Origin: Aliiruegeria sabulilitoris
Lineage (GTDB): Bacteria; Pseudomonadota; Alphaproteobacteria; Rhodobacterales; Rhodobacteraceae
Assembly: GCF_001558155.1 (NCBI RefSeq)
Contig: NZ_LOAS01000001.1
Coordinates: forward strand, 310,001 to 374,000
Length of the DNA stretch: 64,000 nucleotides
Direction of reading: 5' to 3'
Part shown: piece by piece, positions 36,071-44,262 of the stretch
How the letters are laid out: each line of letters opens with the position of its first letter
Numbering within the stretch: position 1 is the stretch's first letter
Program-made: the position numbers and the translations under genes
The notes under the pieces: generated by a model
Told to the model about the DNA's origin: nothing
The model's database searches: none
What the model saw: the letters and a program-made list of their open reading frames with translations, nothing else

Positions 36071-37009
36071 ATGTCCGCCACCATTGTCATCGGCCCCTAT
36101 AGCGAGACCGACCTAGCCGCCCTGAATGATGCCTTTGCGCCGACTTTCCTTGCGAGCCCCGCCGATCTGGCCGGGCTCGACGCGGCCACCCGCGAAGGCG
36201 CGACTGCCGTGGCCTTCAAAGGGCATAATGCCTTTGGCGGCGAAGCAATGGACCTGCTGCCAAATATCGGGCTGATCGCCAATTTCGGCGTCGGCTACGA
36301 CGCAATCGACGTGAAAGCGGCCGATGCGCGCGGGATCAAGGTTACCAATACCCCGGACGTTCTCAACGACGACGTGGCCGATCTCGCCGTGGCGCTTCTG
36401 CTGATGCGTGGTCGCGAGATGGAGCACGCCACCAACTGGGCCCGCTCTGGTCAGTGGAAGGGAAAAGGCGAGTATCGCCTGAACCGCAAGGTCAGCGGCG
36501 GCAAGGCCGGCATCGTCGGTCTCGGCCGGATCGGGCGCGAGATCGCGAACCGACTCGTCGCTTTCAAGATGGATATCCATTATTTCGCACGTTCCGAAAA
36601 GGAAACGTCAGGCTGGACCTATCATGCCGATCCAGTCTCGCTGGCAAAGGAAGTCGACTACCTGATCGTTGCACTGGTTGGCGGGCCGGACACGGTGAAC
36701 TTCGTCTCTGCCGAAGTTCTCGATGCGCTCGGGCCGCGTGGCATCATCGTCAATATCTCTCGCGGAAGCACCATCGATGAAGAGGCTCTGCTCGATGCGT
36801 TGGAGCAGGACAAGATCTACGGCGCCGCGCTCGACGTGTACCTGAACGAGCCCGATATCAATCCGCGTTTCTACGCACTGGACAATGTCGTTCTGCAACC
36901 GCACCAGGGTTCGGGCACGGTGGAGACCCGCGCGGCAATGGCCAAGCTCCAGCGCGACAACTTGGTCGCCTATCATGCCAAGGAACCGCTGCTGACGCCG
37001 GTGAATTAA
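36071..37009 (+). CDS. D-2-hydroxyacid dehydrogenase (glyoxylate/hydroxypyruvate reductase type)
   Basis: 312 residues; ATG 36071 follows AAGGAGACGCC. NAD domain GIVGLGRIGREIANRL (GxGxxG). Catalytic residues are Arg in NISRGSTIDE, Glu in YLNEPDI and His in LQPHQGSG. It reduces 2-oxo acids such as glyoxylate or hydroxypyruvate, or oxidises D-2-hydroxyacids. 155 bases separate it from the lactonase, so it may have its own promoter. The substrate is not readable; hydroxypyruvate would fit the Hyi/GarR module. Confidence 0.88.
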   Translation: MSATIVIGPYSETDLAALNDAFAPTFLASPADLAGLDAATREGATAVAFKGHNAFGGEAMDLLPNIGLIANFGVGYDAIDVKAADARGIKVTNTPDVLNDDVADLAVALLLMRGREMEHATNWARSGQWKGKGEYRLNRKVSGGKAGIVGLGRIGREIANRLVAFKMDIHYFARSEKETSGWTYHADPVSLAKEVDYLIVALVGGPDTVNFVSAEVLDALGPRGIIVNISRGSTIDEEALLDALEQDKIYGAALDVYLNEPDINPRFYALDNVVLQPHQGSGTVETRAAMAKLQRDNLVAYHAKEPLLTPVN

Positions 37010-37085
37010 GAGCGGAAAAGGGCGAGGCGGCGCCCTGTTGGAGCGTCTGTTCGTTTTGAGCCACCCCTTCGTCCACGAAGGTAGA

Positions 37086-37120
37086 CGATCCTTCGGATCG
37101 TGCCTCCGGCGGAGGTATTC
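37086..37120. repeat. Intergenic hairpin repeat, type 1 copy
   Basis: Contains GATCCTTCGGATC and CCTCCGGCGGAGG stem-loops followed by TATT, the same unit as at 28,209-28,242. It precedes AAAGATGAAGG and an imperfect hairpin made of AAGGGGAGAAGC and GCTTCCCCTTT. Confidence 0.7.
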
Positions 37121-37157
37121 TAGGAAAGATGAAGGGGAGAAGCACATTGCTTCCCCT

Positions 37158-37215
37158 TTCCGGAAAATATCCTGGGGGAGCGCTCGATAGAGCGCAGGGG
37201 GAAACGCCCCCTTCC
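37158..37215. repeat. Intergenic hairpin repeat, type 2 copy
   Basis: GGAAAATATCCTGGGGGAG, then GCGCTC-GATA-GAGCGC and GGGGG-AAA-CGCCCCC stem-loops. A close copy occurs at about 59,481-59,541. The 289-base gap 37,010-37,298 holds only this and the type 1 element. Confidence 0.7.
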
Positions 37216-37298
37216 CAACCCCGCAATCTGCTCAAAGCAGAAATTCTGTCTTATATGCTCTGAAAACGCACCTTAGCCGCTAGGCTCAAGGTGTTTTG

Positions 37299-38201
37299 TC
37301 AGGCGAGCCAAGCCAGCGAAATCAGCGACAGAACCGAAGTCCAGATGATGACCGGCGCGATCTGGTCGGTGCGCACGCCATGCAGCAACGCCAACGAGAA
37401 GGCCATCGCCCCGGATGGTCCGGCCGCGCAGAGCAGAAGAAGGGTGTTCCACTCCTCTGGTCGTTCGCCAAGATGCAGCGCCGCCCAGGCAAGCGCCGGG
37501 AAGGCGATGAGTTTCAGAGTGGAAATTGACACGACGGTCGGCGTTGGAACGAGGTTCTGGCCTGACAGGATCACGCCGAGCGCGAAGAGCGTCATCGGTG
37601 CGGCTGCGACGCCGGCGAAATTCATCGCCGTCAGCACGGGAGCCGGCGCGGTTAACCCGGCAAAGTTGAAGACCAGCGCGAGCAGGACGGCGAGGAGCAC
37701 AGGGTTGCCCCCGAGCCGTTTCAACGTTTGCCCCAATGCCGCACCGCGATTGGCCAAAAGGTCGGTCGTGATGATGAAGAAAGGAAAGCTCACCGCCGAA
37801 TCCCAGGCCACGACCGCGCGGATCGGCATTCCGGCCTCGCCGCCGTGCATCAGTTGCGCGATCGGCAGGATATAGAGCACCGAGTTGACGAAGACGGTTG
37901 CCATTGCCAACAGCCAGGCTTCGATCGCAGTTCGCCGCAACAGGTAGCGCGCAACCGCGAAAGAGAGAGCAAAGACCACGACCTGGCAACCGATATAGAT
38001 TGCCATTGCATCGAAATGGAACGCCGAGAGATCCAGCCCGCTTACCAGCGGGAAGAGAAGGGCCGGTTGTAATACGAGGAAGCCGACGCGATTGATCGCC
38101 GCCGCTTCCGCCCGGCTCACCTTGCCGAAACGGCCGAGCAAGAAGCCAAGTGCCAGCATCGAGAAGACCGGCAGGATCTGATGTGTCAGGACGTGGAGCA
38201 T
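37299..38201 (-). CDS. AEC (auxin efflux carrier) family transporter
   Basis: 300 residues from the ATG at 38201 (MLHVLTHQILPVFSMLALGF); about ten hydrophobic segments with PVFSMLALGFLLGRFGKVSR at the start and the family's VNSVLYILPIAQLMHGGEAG in the middle. AEC proteins export or import carboxylates and other small anions. It lies on the minus strand, 75 bases after the stop of the FAH-family gene, so it is probably in the same operon with the dehydratases. Confidence 0.88.
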   Translation of the reverse strand: MLHVLTHQILPVFSMLALGFLLGRFGKVSRAEAAAINRVGFLVLQPALLFPLVSGLDLSAFHFDAMAIYIGCQVVVFALSFAVARYLLRRTAIEAWLLAMATVFVNSVLYILPIAQLMHGGEAGMPIRAVVAWDSAVSFPFFIITTDLLANRGAALGQTLKRLGGNPVLLAVLLALVFNFAGLTAPAPVLTAMNFAGVAAAPMTLFALGVILSGQNLVPTPTVVSISTLKLIAFPALAWAALHLGERPEEWNTLLLLCAAGPSGAMAFSLALLHGVRTDQIAPVIIWTSVLSLISLAWLA

Positions 38202-38276
38202 GGGACGGTGCCGCTGGAGACCTTTGCTGAATTCACTTTCACCGCCCCGGGACATGAGGGCGCCATTTGACGCCGA

Positions 38277-39428
38277 TCAGAGCAGTTCCCGGCCCGCAAG
38301 GTTCCGCATCAGCGCCGAGATGCCGAAGCGCCATTCCGGGCATTCGGTCGAAAGCCCAACCGTGTTGCGCAGCTCGCCGAGCGCGGGTTCGGAGATCGTG
38401 ACCACGTCGCCCAGGTGATGCGTAAAGCCCTGTCCCGGCGCATCGCGATCCTGGACCGGGGCGAAGAGCGTGCCGAGGAACAGGAAGAAGCCGTCGGGAT
38501 ACTGGTGATGGCGGCCAACGGTCTGCTGTACGAGGTTCTCCGGGTCCCGGCTGATCTGCGACATGGAGGAATGGCCATCGAGCACGTAACCATCCGTGCC
38601 TTCGACCTTCATCGTCAACTCGGCCTTGCGGATATCATCGAGTCCGAAGCGTTCATCGAACAGGCGCAGGAACGGACCGATCGCGCAGGAGGCGTTGTTG
38701 TCCTTGGCCTTGCCGAGCAACAGCGCCGAGCGGCCTTCCACGTCACGTAGGTTCACGTCATTGCCCAATGTCGCGCCGCAGATTTCGCCGCGCCCGTTCA
38801 CGGCCAGCACAATCTCCGGTTCCGGGTTGTTCCACTTCGACATCGGGTGCAGACCGACCGCCGCGCCCCATCCGACCGAAGCCATGGTCGGGCATTTGGA
38901 AAACACCTCCGCATCAGGACCAATCCCGACCTCGAGATATTGCGACCAGAGCCCCTCCGCTTGCAGGACCGCCTTCACGTCCATCGCCTTGGGCGAGCCG
39001 GGCTCGATGCCCGAAAGGCTGTCGCCGATCACCGCGCCAACCTTTTCCCGGATCGCGGCCGCGCTGTCGGGATCGCCTGCGGCCTGCTCCTCGATCACCC
39101 GCTCCACCATGCTGGCGGCAAAGGTCACGCCGCAGGCCTTGATCGACTGCAGATCGGGCGGCGCCAGCAGGCGCAGATCGTCCTCGCCGGCATCGGGAGT
39201 GGAGCCCGCCACGAGTTCCGCCAGCGAACAGATCGCTTCGCCCGAAGCGGCGCGGGTGGTCGCGGTCGGGTCTGCGCTGTCCAGCAATGCCTGCATGGTC
39301 GGCAACTCGCGGCTGGTGATGTCGGTGACAGTGTCGCCATCCAGCCGAACCAGCGCCGGGCCGATACCCGGTCTCCAGACTCGGGTGACAAGGGTGGCTT
39401 CGGGGGTCGGGTTGGAAAGCGGTAGCAT
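38277..39428 (-). CDS. Fumarylacetoacetate hydrolase family, XylX-like 2-keto-3-deoxy-pentonate dehydratase
   Basis: 383 residues from the ATG at 39428, preceded by AGGAGAACC. The C-terminal FAH fold is clear: GVTFAASMVERVIEEQ, EGLWSQYLEVGIGPDAEVFS, WNNPEPEIVLAV (metal Glu), GNDVNLRDVEGRSALLLGKA and HHQYPDGFFLFLGTLFAP. The length and these segments match the XylX type, which converts 2-keto-3-deoxy-xylonate or -arabinonate to 2-oxoglutarate semialdehyde. The product would feed KGSADH at 20.5 kb. Adjacent to a DHDPS-type KDA dehydratase, an unusual doubling. Confidence 0.85.
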   Translation of the reverse strand: MLPLSNPTPEATLVTRVWRPGIGPALVRLDGDTVTDITSRELPTMQALLDSADPTATTRAASGEAICSLAELVAGSTPDAGEDDLRLLAPPDLQSIKACGVTFAASMVERVIEEQAAGDPDSAAAIREKVGAVIGDSLSGIEPGSPKAMDVKAVLQAEGLWSQYLEVGIGPDAEVFSKCPTMASVGWGAAVGLHPMSKWNNPEPEIVLAVNGRGEICGATLGNDVNLRDVEGRSALLLGKAKDNNASCAIGPFLRLFDERFGLDDIRKAELTMKVEGTDGYVLDGHSSMSQISRDPENLVQQTVGRHHQYPDGFFLFLGTLFAPVQDRDAPGQGFTHHLGDVVTISEPALGELRNTVGLSTECPEWRFGISALMRNLAGRELL

Positions 39429-39504
39429 CTTGGTTCTCCTGTGGCTCGTTTGGCGAAGACCTTCCGGGCCGATTAGATCATTGCACGCAATTGATTGCTC
39501 GGCC

Positions 39505-40422
39505 TCACCTGCCCCAGCGGAGCACGAGCGGGTCGAGCGGGCGCAGCAACTCAAGCAGCATCGCGGCGGTGTCCGGGTGCAACGGCGGGATCGGATGGCG
39601 GCAGAACGCGGAGCCGATCACCCCGCCCTCTACCATCGCGACCTTGGCGGAGCGGAATCCGCATTGACGGTTCTCGTGGTTGATGGCGGGAAGCACGCGG
39701 GAGTAGCCATCGATTGCCGCTTGGCGGTTCCCGGCGAGGAAATCCCGGATCACCGGGCCGATCAGGTCGGGGATCATGGCCGATGTCATGGAACCGGTCG
39801 CGCCGGCATCGAGATCGGCCAGCAGCGTGATCGCTTCCTCGCCGTCGAAGGGCGCTTCGATCAGGTCGCCACCCTCGGCGATAAGCGCCCGGAGCTTGCC
39901 TGCCGCCTGCGGGCATTCGATCTTGAAGAGCTTCATCATCTCGATCTCGCGCGCCATCCGCACCAGCAGCGGCACCGGCAGGTCCACACCCGAAAGCGGC
40001 GCGTCCTGCAGCATGATCGGGATACCCACCTCGCCCACGGCCCGGAACTGCTCGAAGGTCTGCTCCGGCGTGCCCTTGAGCAGTGCGCCGTGATAGGGCG
40101 GCATCATCATCACGATGGCCGCGCCGAGATCCTTGGCGAAGCGCGCCCGCTCCACGACGATGGGCGTCGCGTAATGGCTGATGGTGACGATCACCGGCAC
40201 CCGCCCCGCGACATGTTCGAGGCATAGCCGTGTCAGCGTTTCACGCTCGGCATCAGAAATCAGGAACTGCTCGGAGAAATTCGCCAGGATACAGATGCCG
40301 TCGACCCCCTGGTCGATCATGCAGTCGAGAACGCGCTTCATGCCGTCGAGGTCGAGGCTGCCATCGTCATGGAATGGGGTCGGGGCGACCGGCCAGATGC
40401 CGGAATACGGTCGGTCCGTCAT
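39505..40422 (-). CDS. DHDPS/NAL family, L-2-keto-3-deoxyarabonate dehydratase-like
   Basis: 305 residues from the ATG at 40422. The TIM-barrel aldolase/dehydratase family is shown by Schiff-base Lys167 in MKLFKIECPQAAGKL and catalytic Tyr in MMMPPYHGALLKG. The segments DGICILANFSEQFLISDAER, EHVAGRVPVIVTISHYAT and PAINHENRQCGFRSAKVAMV match AraD-type L-KDA dehydratase, which makes 2-oxoglutarate semialdehyde in the non-phosphorylative L-arabinose pathway. 76 bases upstream of the FAH gene on the same strand. Other uses (KDG dehydratase) are possible. Confidence 0.85.
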   Translation of the reverse strand: MTDRPYSGIWPVAPTPFHDDGSLDLDGMKRVLDCMIDQGVDGICILANFSEQFLISDAERETLTRLCLEHVAGRVPVIVTISHYATPIVVERARFAKDLGAAIVMMMPPYHGALLKGTPEQTFEQFRAVGEVGIPIMLQDAPLSGVDLPVPLLVRMAREIEMMKLFKIECPQAAGKLRALIAEGGDLIEAPFDGEEAITLLADLDAGATGSMTSAMIPDLIGPVIRDFLAGNRQAAIDGYSRVLPAINHENRQCGFRSAKVAMVEGGVIGSAFCRHPIPPLHPDTAAMLLELLRPLDPLVLRWGR

Positions 40423-40471
40423 GGGATCTCCGGTTTCATACAAGGTGAGCAGTTTTGGGCCGAAATCGCCA

Positions 40472-41077
40472 TCATGGATGATGCGGCCTCGTGGCCGACC
40501 ACATGGCCAGTGCGACAACGCCCAGCAATGCCAGCGCCATGGCGACGTTGATACGGTGATGGGTGCGTTCGGAAAGATCGAGCCGGTGCAGCGAAACACC
40601 CGCCCAGAGCCAGGCAAGGTGGATCGGAATCCAGATCGCGTTCATAATGAGCACCTTGCTCGCCAGTTCGAAAACCGGCGCCTCGGGGGCATAGCTGAAC
40701 CCGGTCATCAGCGAGGTGTTGACCGCATAGGCCTTGGGATTGATCACCTGAAGCAGCACGCCCCCGGTGATACCCGGCGGCACGCGCGCCTCCATGAAGG
40801 CGACGCGGGCACCAGCAGTCGCGATGCGGACAGCAAGATAGAGCAGGTAGCTAACCGAAACGAGCATCAGTACGGTGCGCAACCAGGGGATGGACATCAG
40901 GATCGCCGCAAGCCCGGAAACCACCGTGAGCAACACAAGGTTGGTCCCGATGAAAAGGCCGAGCACGTAGCGCAGGGACGGTCGGAAACCATAGGCCGCG
41001 CCAAACCCCGCTGTCGTCATGACGCCCGGACCCGGTGTGAGGATCAGGAGGATCACCGCCGTTGCGAAAGTCAGCAT
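40472..41077 (-). CDS. LysE family (RhtB-like) translocator
   Basis: 201 residues with about six hydrophobic segments. LLILTPGPGVMTTAGFGAAY is the family's N-terminal signature and ITGGVLLQVINPKAYAVNTS the conserved middle. The LysE/Rht family exports amino acids or similar small solutes. It is first in the minus-strand run with the DHDPS, FAH and AEC genes, 49 bases upstream of the DHDPS gene, and has a perfect TGGTATACCA palindrome in its promoter. Confidence 0.88.
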   Translation of the reverse strand: MLTFATAVILLILTPGPGVMTTAGFGAAYGFRPSLRYVLGLFIGTNLVLLTVVSGLAAILMSIPWLRTVLMLVSVSYLLYLAVRIATAGARVAFMEARVPPGITGGVLLQVINPKAYAVNTSLMTGFSYAPEAPVFELASKVLIMNAIWIPIHLAWLWAGVSLHRLDLSERTHHRINVAMALALLGVVALAMWSATRPHHP

Positions 41078-41182
41078 GAGTTCTGAATCCGACGCAATTT
41101 CACGACAAAGCCTCCCGTGTCGGGGCCTGAGATCTGGTCATGTGGATGTCCCTCCTCCGGTTCCGGGTGGTGTCCGGCCAGA

Positions 41183-41194
41183 ATGGTATACCAA
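41183..41194. promoter_or_regulatory. Candidate GntR operator TGGTATACCA
   Basis: Perfect 10-base palindrome TGGTATACCA (41184-41193) flanked by A on both sides. It lies about 106 bases before the LysE start (41077) in the 266-base gap after the RraA stop. It probably controls the LysE-DHDPS-FAH-AEC run. The rest of the gap has no gene. Confidence 0.65.
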
Positions 41195-41343
41195 GCAATT
41201 TCAGGCGCTTTTGACTACGAATGTCAAGCTTGGAGCTACAAAAGTAAGGAAACAATCTAGCTTTGGCGCTGGACGTTCCCAGCAACACGACGAGGTCGGC
41301 GCATCGGCATAGCCGGCGCGCCGAAATTGGAGAGTGGTCGTGA

Positions 41344-42042
41344 TCAGTCGACCATCACCGCGCGGCCATCGGCGATCATCTCTTCGAGGTCGAGAAAGCT
41401 GTCGAAACCATCCTTCACTTTCTGTTCAAGCTCCGCTTCCAGCTCCACGACCTTGGCAACCGCCTCGATCACGGTGTCGATCTGGGCTAACGGCACGACG
41501 ACAACGCCGTTTTCGTCGGCAATGATCATGTCGCCACTGGCAACACACCGTCCGCCGACAGATGCCTCGAAGCCCACCCGGCCGGGGCCGGTTCCGTTGG
41601 GCGAGTTCGGGTTGAGACCCGTGCACCAGGCCGGCAACCCGACCTCGACGATGGCCTTGTAGTCACGCATCTCGCTGTCGGTGACGAAGCCCGCGATGCC
41701 CTTGTTCTTCATCATGCCGCAAAACAGGTCTCCGGCGGAGGCCACATTGCGGTGGCCATGCATCGCCGCAATGACGATGTCGCCCGGTTGGCAGATCTCC
41801 AGCGCCGCGAGCGAGGCAAGGATCTCGCCCGGCCCGTTATCGGCCACCAGAGCCGGGCCGACGGCGCGGCAGGTCATGTCCCGGCCGTCGCCGATTGCCC
41901 GTATCGAGGAGGCCATGGCGCCCTGCCCGCCCATGGCATCACAGACAAAGGCCGTCGGGACATCGCGAAAGGCGTCGACCTGCGCGGCGGTCGGGCGCGG
42001 GAAGTTGCGGCGGATGGTCAGGATTGGAGGTGACTCGATCAT
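41344..42042 (-). CDS. RraA family protein (4-hydroxy-4-methyl-2-oxoglutarate aldolase/oxaloacetate decarboxylase type)
   Basis: 232 residues from the ATG at 42042. RraA/HMG-aldolase features: AFRDVPTAFVCDAMGGQGAM, GDIVIAAMHGHRNVASAGDL, GIAGFVTDSEMRDYKAIVEV with the Arg-Asp pair, and DMIIADENGVVVVPLAQID. Members with the metal/Arg-Asp motif are pyruvate-releasing aldolases or oxaloacetate decarboxylases; others bind RNase E. The catabolic neighbourhood favours an aldolase. Starts 14 bases after the AzlD stop. Confidence 0.86.
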   Translation of the reverse strand: MIESPPILTIRRNFPRPTAAQVDAFRDVPTAFVCDAMGGQGAMASSIRAIGDGRDMTCRAVGPALVADNGPGEILASLAALEICQPGDIVIAAMHGHRNVASAGDLFCGMMKNKGIAGFVTDSEMRDYKAIVEVGLPAWCTGLNPNSPNGTGPGRVGFEASVGGRCVASGDMIIADENGVVVVPLAQIDTVIEAVAKVVELEAELEQKVKDGFDSFLDLEEMIADGRAVMVD

Positions 42043-42056
42043 GGCGATCTCCTGGG

Positions 42057-42386
42057 TCAGATCTGGTTGGTGAATAACTGCAAAAGGTACAGCGTGCCCA
42101 TTCCGGCAACGATGGCCCAGACGACGCCGAAGCGGAAGCCGGCAAACAGGGTTGCAAGCGCTGCGAGAACGCGGAGCGGGTCGAGCACGCCGCCGGTCGC
42201 CTCTGGCCAGACGATGAGTGGAAGGACAAGAGCGGGAAAGACGGCGACACCGACATATTTGAGGTGAAGCAACACCCAGTCGGGCAGCGTCTTGCGCCCC
42301 AGAAGCCCCAGAAAGGAAAATCGGATCAGGTAGGTACCGATCCCGAGCAGGATGGTCAGCGTCCAGAAAGTGGCATCGGAAATCAT
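42057..42386 (-). CDS. azlD: AzlD family membrane protein
   Basis: 109 residues, four hydrophobic segments. FWTLTILLGIGTYLIRFSFL and YVGVAVFPALVLPLIVWPEA are typical of AzlD. It is the small partner of AzlC in branched-chain amino-acid export. Its ATG overlaps the azlC stop by four bases (ATGA). Confidence 0.9.
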   Translation of the reverse strand: MISDATFWTLTILLGIGTYLIRFSFLGLLGRKTLPDWVLLHLKYVGVAVFPALVLPLIVWPEATGGVLDPLRVLAALATLFAGFRFGVVWAIVAGMGTLYLLQLFTNQI

Positions 42387-43096
42387 GCCAGCCCCCTCTC
42401 CGCCCTGCGGCGCAGGTAAAGCTCGGTTTGGGCGCCGGTGACGATGCCGCAGAACGCGGCAATAATCAGCCCCAGCGACCAGGGCACCCATGCGAATGCC
42501 AGCGCCGCCACTGCCGCCACGAGTGCCGCGAGCACGTGCGGTAGCGTGCGCAAAAGTGGCCCAAGCAGGGCGATGAAACAGACCGGAACCGCGAAATCGA
42601 GCGAGAATTCGGACGGGATGGCCGTTCCCACGAGGGCCCCGATAAGGGTGAAGCCGTACCAGAGCGGGCAGATCAGCGCCATGCAACCGAAGTAATAGGC
42701 GACCTTCTCTGGCCGGGTCATCCCGGGGTTGTCCTCGTAGGTGCGTACCGCCACGGCAAAGGCCTGATCGACCATGACATAGGCCATCAACGCCCGGGTT
42801 CGGAGCGAGGTATGGCCGACATGGGGAACCAGCGCCGCGGAATACATCGCCATGCGCAGGTTGACCGCCAGTGCGGCCAGCAGCGCGATCAGGACAGGCG
42901 CGTTGTCCTGCAACAGCGCAAGCGCGGTGAATTGCGAGGCGCCCGCGATCACCAGAACGGACATCGAGAACGTTTGCAGCACGTCGAGCCCGGCATCCCG
43001 TGCGACCACGCCGAAGAGCACGGAATAGGGGATGATGATGAGGACGAAGGGCGCGGTGTCGATATAGCCACGCCAGAACGCTGCTCTTTGCGTCAC
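42383..43096 (-). CDS. azlC: AzlC family branched-chain amino acid permease
   Basis: 237 residues from a GTG at 43096 (decoded VTQRAAFWRGYIDTAPF); the longer frame lacks family sequence. GVVARDAGLDVLQTFSMSVL, VIAGASQFTALALLQDNAP and LRMAMYSAALVPHVGHTSL are AzlC hallmarks. With AzlD it forms a two-component exporter. The presence of AzlCD inside a sugar region is odd but may reflect export of a related compound or a remnant order. The promoter is shared with the divergent SDR gene. Confidence 0.9.
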   Translation of the reverse strand: MTQRAAFWRGYIDTAPFVLIIIPYSVLFGVVARDAGLDVLQTFSMSVLVIAGASQFTALALLQDNAPVLIALLAALAVNLRMAMYSAALVPHVGHTSLRTRALMAYVMVDQAFAVAVRTYEDNPGMTRPEKVAYYFGCMALICPLWYGFTLIGALVGTAIPSEFSLDFAVPVCFIALLGPLLRTLPHVLAALVAAVAALAFAWVPWSLGLIIAAFCGIVTGAQTELYLRRRAERGLA

Positions 43097-43297
43097 AGCG
43101 AAATGCCTCCGGTCCGCGAGGGTCCGGTTCTGAACCGGTTGTCGCGATCGGCGGGCCGGAAAGCCGTGGGATCGGCCGGCATACCGGGCTTTACGGGAAC
43201 TGGACGGGCCGCCCGGGCTTGGGGGCAAACCACATTCCGGGTCTGGTGGAAACTGCCCAAAACGACTCCTCCCAAGGTCTCGATTTCGACTTGCATT

Positions 43298-43307
43298 TTG
43301 TATACCA
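43298..43307. promoter_or_regulatory. Candidate GntR operator TTGTATACCA
   Basis: TTGTATACCA in the divergent region between azlC (start 43096) and the SDR gene (43477). It could govern both. GGTACC hexamers at 43317-43334 follow but are not in a symmetric arrangement with it. Confidence 0.6.
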
Positions 43308-43476
43308 GAGAGGAAGGGTACCTCAAGTGGTACCGATATCGAATGTGCCTAACGACCCGATCCCGTGGGGCTTTTACCGCTTTTCGCCTACCAACAGGCT
43401 GTTTCGGGCCGTGCAAGGATCTGACACAATCAGCGGACCCGGAGCCCTTTCCGAGACCGCCAGGAGGACATATGGA

Positions 43477-44211
43477 ATGAAGAGCATCATCATCACCGGA
43501 GCCGGCTCCGGCATTGGCCGCAGCACGGCAAATGTCTTTCTCGATGCAGGTTGGCGTGTCGGGCTGGTGGGTCGCCGCGTGGAAACATTGGAAGAAACCG
43601 CAGCGGGCCGTGACGCCGCGCTGGTCCTGCCCTGCGACGTGACGGACGAAGCACAGGTCGACGCGACATTCGACAAGGCCGCGGCAGGCTGGGGCCATCT
43701 CGACGCGATCTTCAACAATGCCGGCGTGGCCATGAAAGGCGCACCGATCGACGAGATTTCCGTCGCCGACTGGCGCAACGTGATCGAGGTGAACCTGACC
43801 GGCGCTTTCATTGCGGCCCGCGCCGCCTTCCGTGTCATGCGCCACCAGAACCCACAGGGGGGAAGGATCATCAATAACGGCTCGATCTCGGCCTATGTGC
43901 CCCGCTGGGGAGCGTCACCCTACACGGCGTCGAAAAGCGCGATCACCGGGCTGACCCGGACCATCAGCCTCGATGGCCGGCCCTTCTCCATCGCCTGCGG
44001 GCAGATCGATATCGGCAACGCCACGACCGAAATGGGCAGCACTGCCGCCGCCGGCGTACCGCAAGCCGACGGCTCCATTGCGGTTGAGCCGATGATGAGC
44101 GTGGACAATGTGGCCCGTTCGGTCCTGCACATGGCGTCGCTTCCGCTTGAAGCGAATGTCCAGTTCATGACGGTTCTGGCGACCAACATGCCCTATATCG
44201 GGCGCGGTTGA
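43477..44211 (+). CDS. Short-chain dehydrogenase/reductase (SDR, classical)
   Basis: 244 residues from the ATG at 43477, after CAGGAGG. TGAGSGIGRSTANVFL (NAD motif), NNAGVAMKG, Ser in NNGSISAYVP and the YxxxK pair in SPYTASKSAI are complete. The substrate is unknown; its location between amino-acid-like exporters and TRAP genes suggests a hydroxy-acid, polyol or aldose. It has a GTATAC operator upstream, so it belongs to the candidate regulon. The converging EamA gene follows after 51 bases. Confidence 0.92.
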   Translation: MKSIIITGAGSGIGRSTANVFLDAGWRVGLVGRRVETLEETAAGRDAALVLPCDVTDEAQVDATFDKAAAGWGHLDAIFNNAGVAMKGAPIDEISVADWRNVIEVNLTGAFIAARAAFRVMRHQNPQGGRIINNGSISAYVPRWGASPYTASKSAITGLTRTISLDGRPFSIACGQIDIGNATTEMGSTAAAGVPQADGSIAVEPMMSVDNVARSVLHMASLPLEANVQFMTVLATNMPYIGRG

Positions 44212-44262
44212 AGGCTGACCCGCGCTCGGAGCAGCCTTGTTTCGGGCGCGACGCCTCCTGCC

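Noticed and set aside
38596-40227. A 543-codon plus-strand frame
   Set aside because: It is antisense to the FAH and DHDPS genes, which have clear catalytic motifs on the minus strand.
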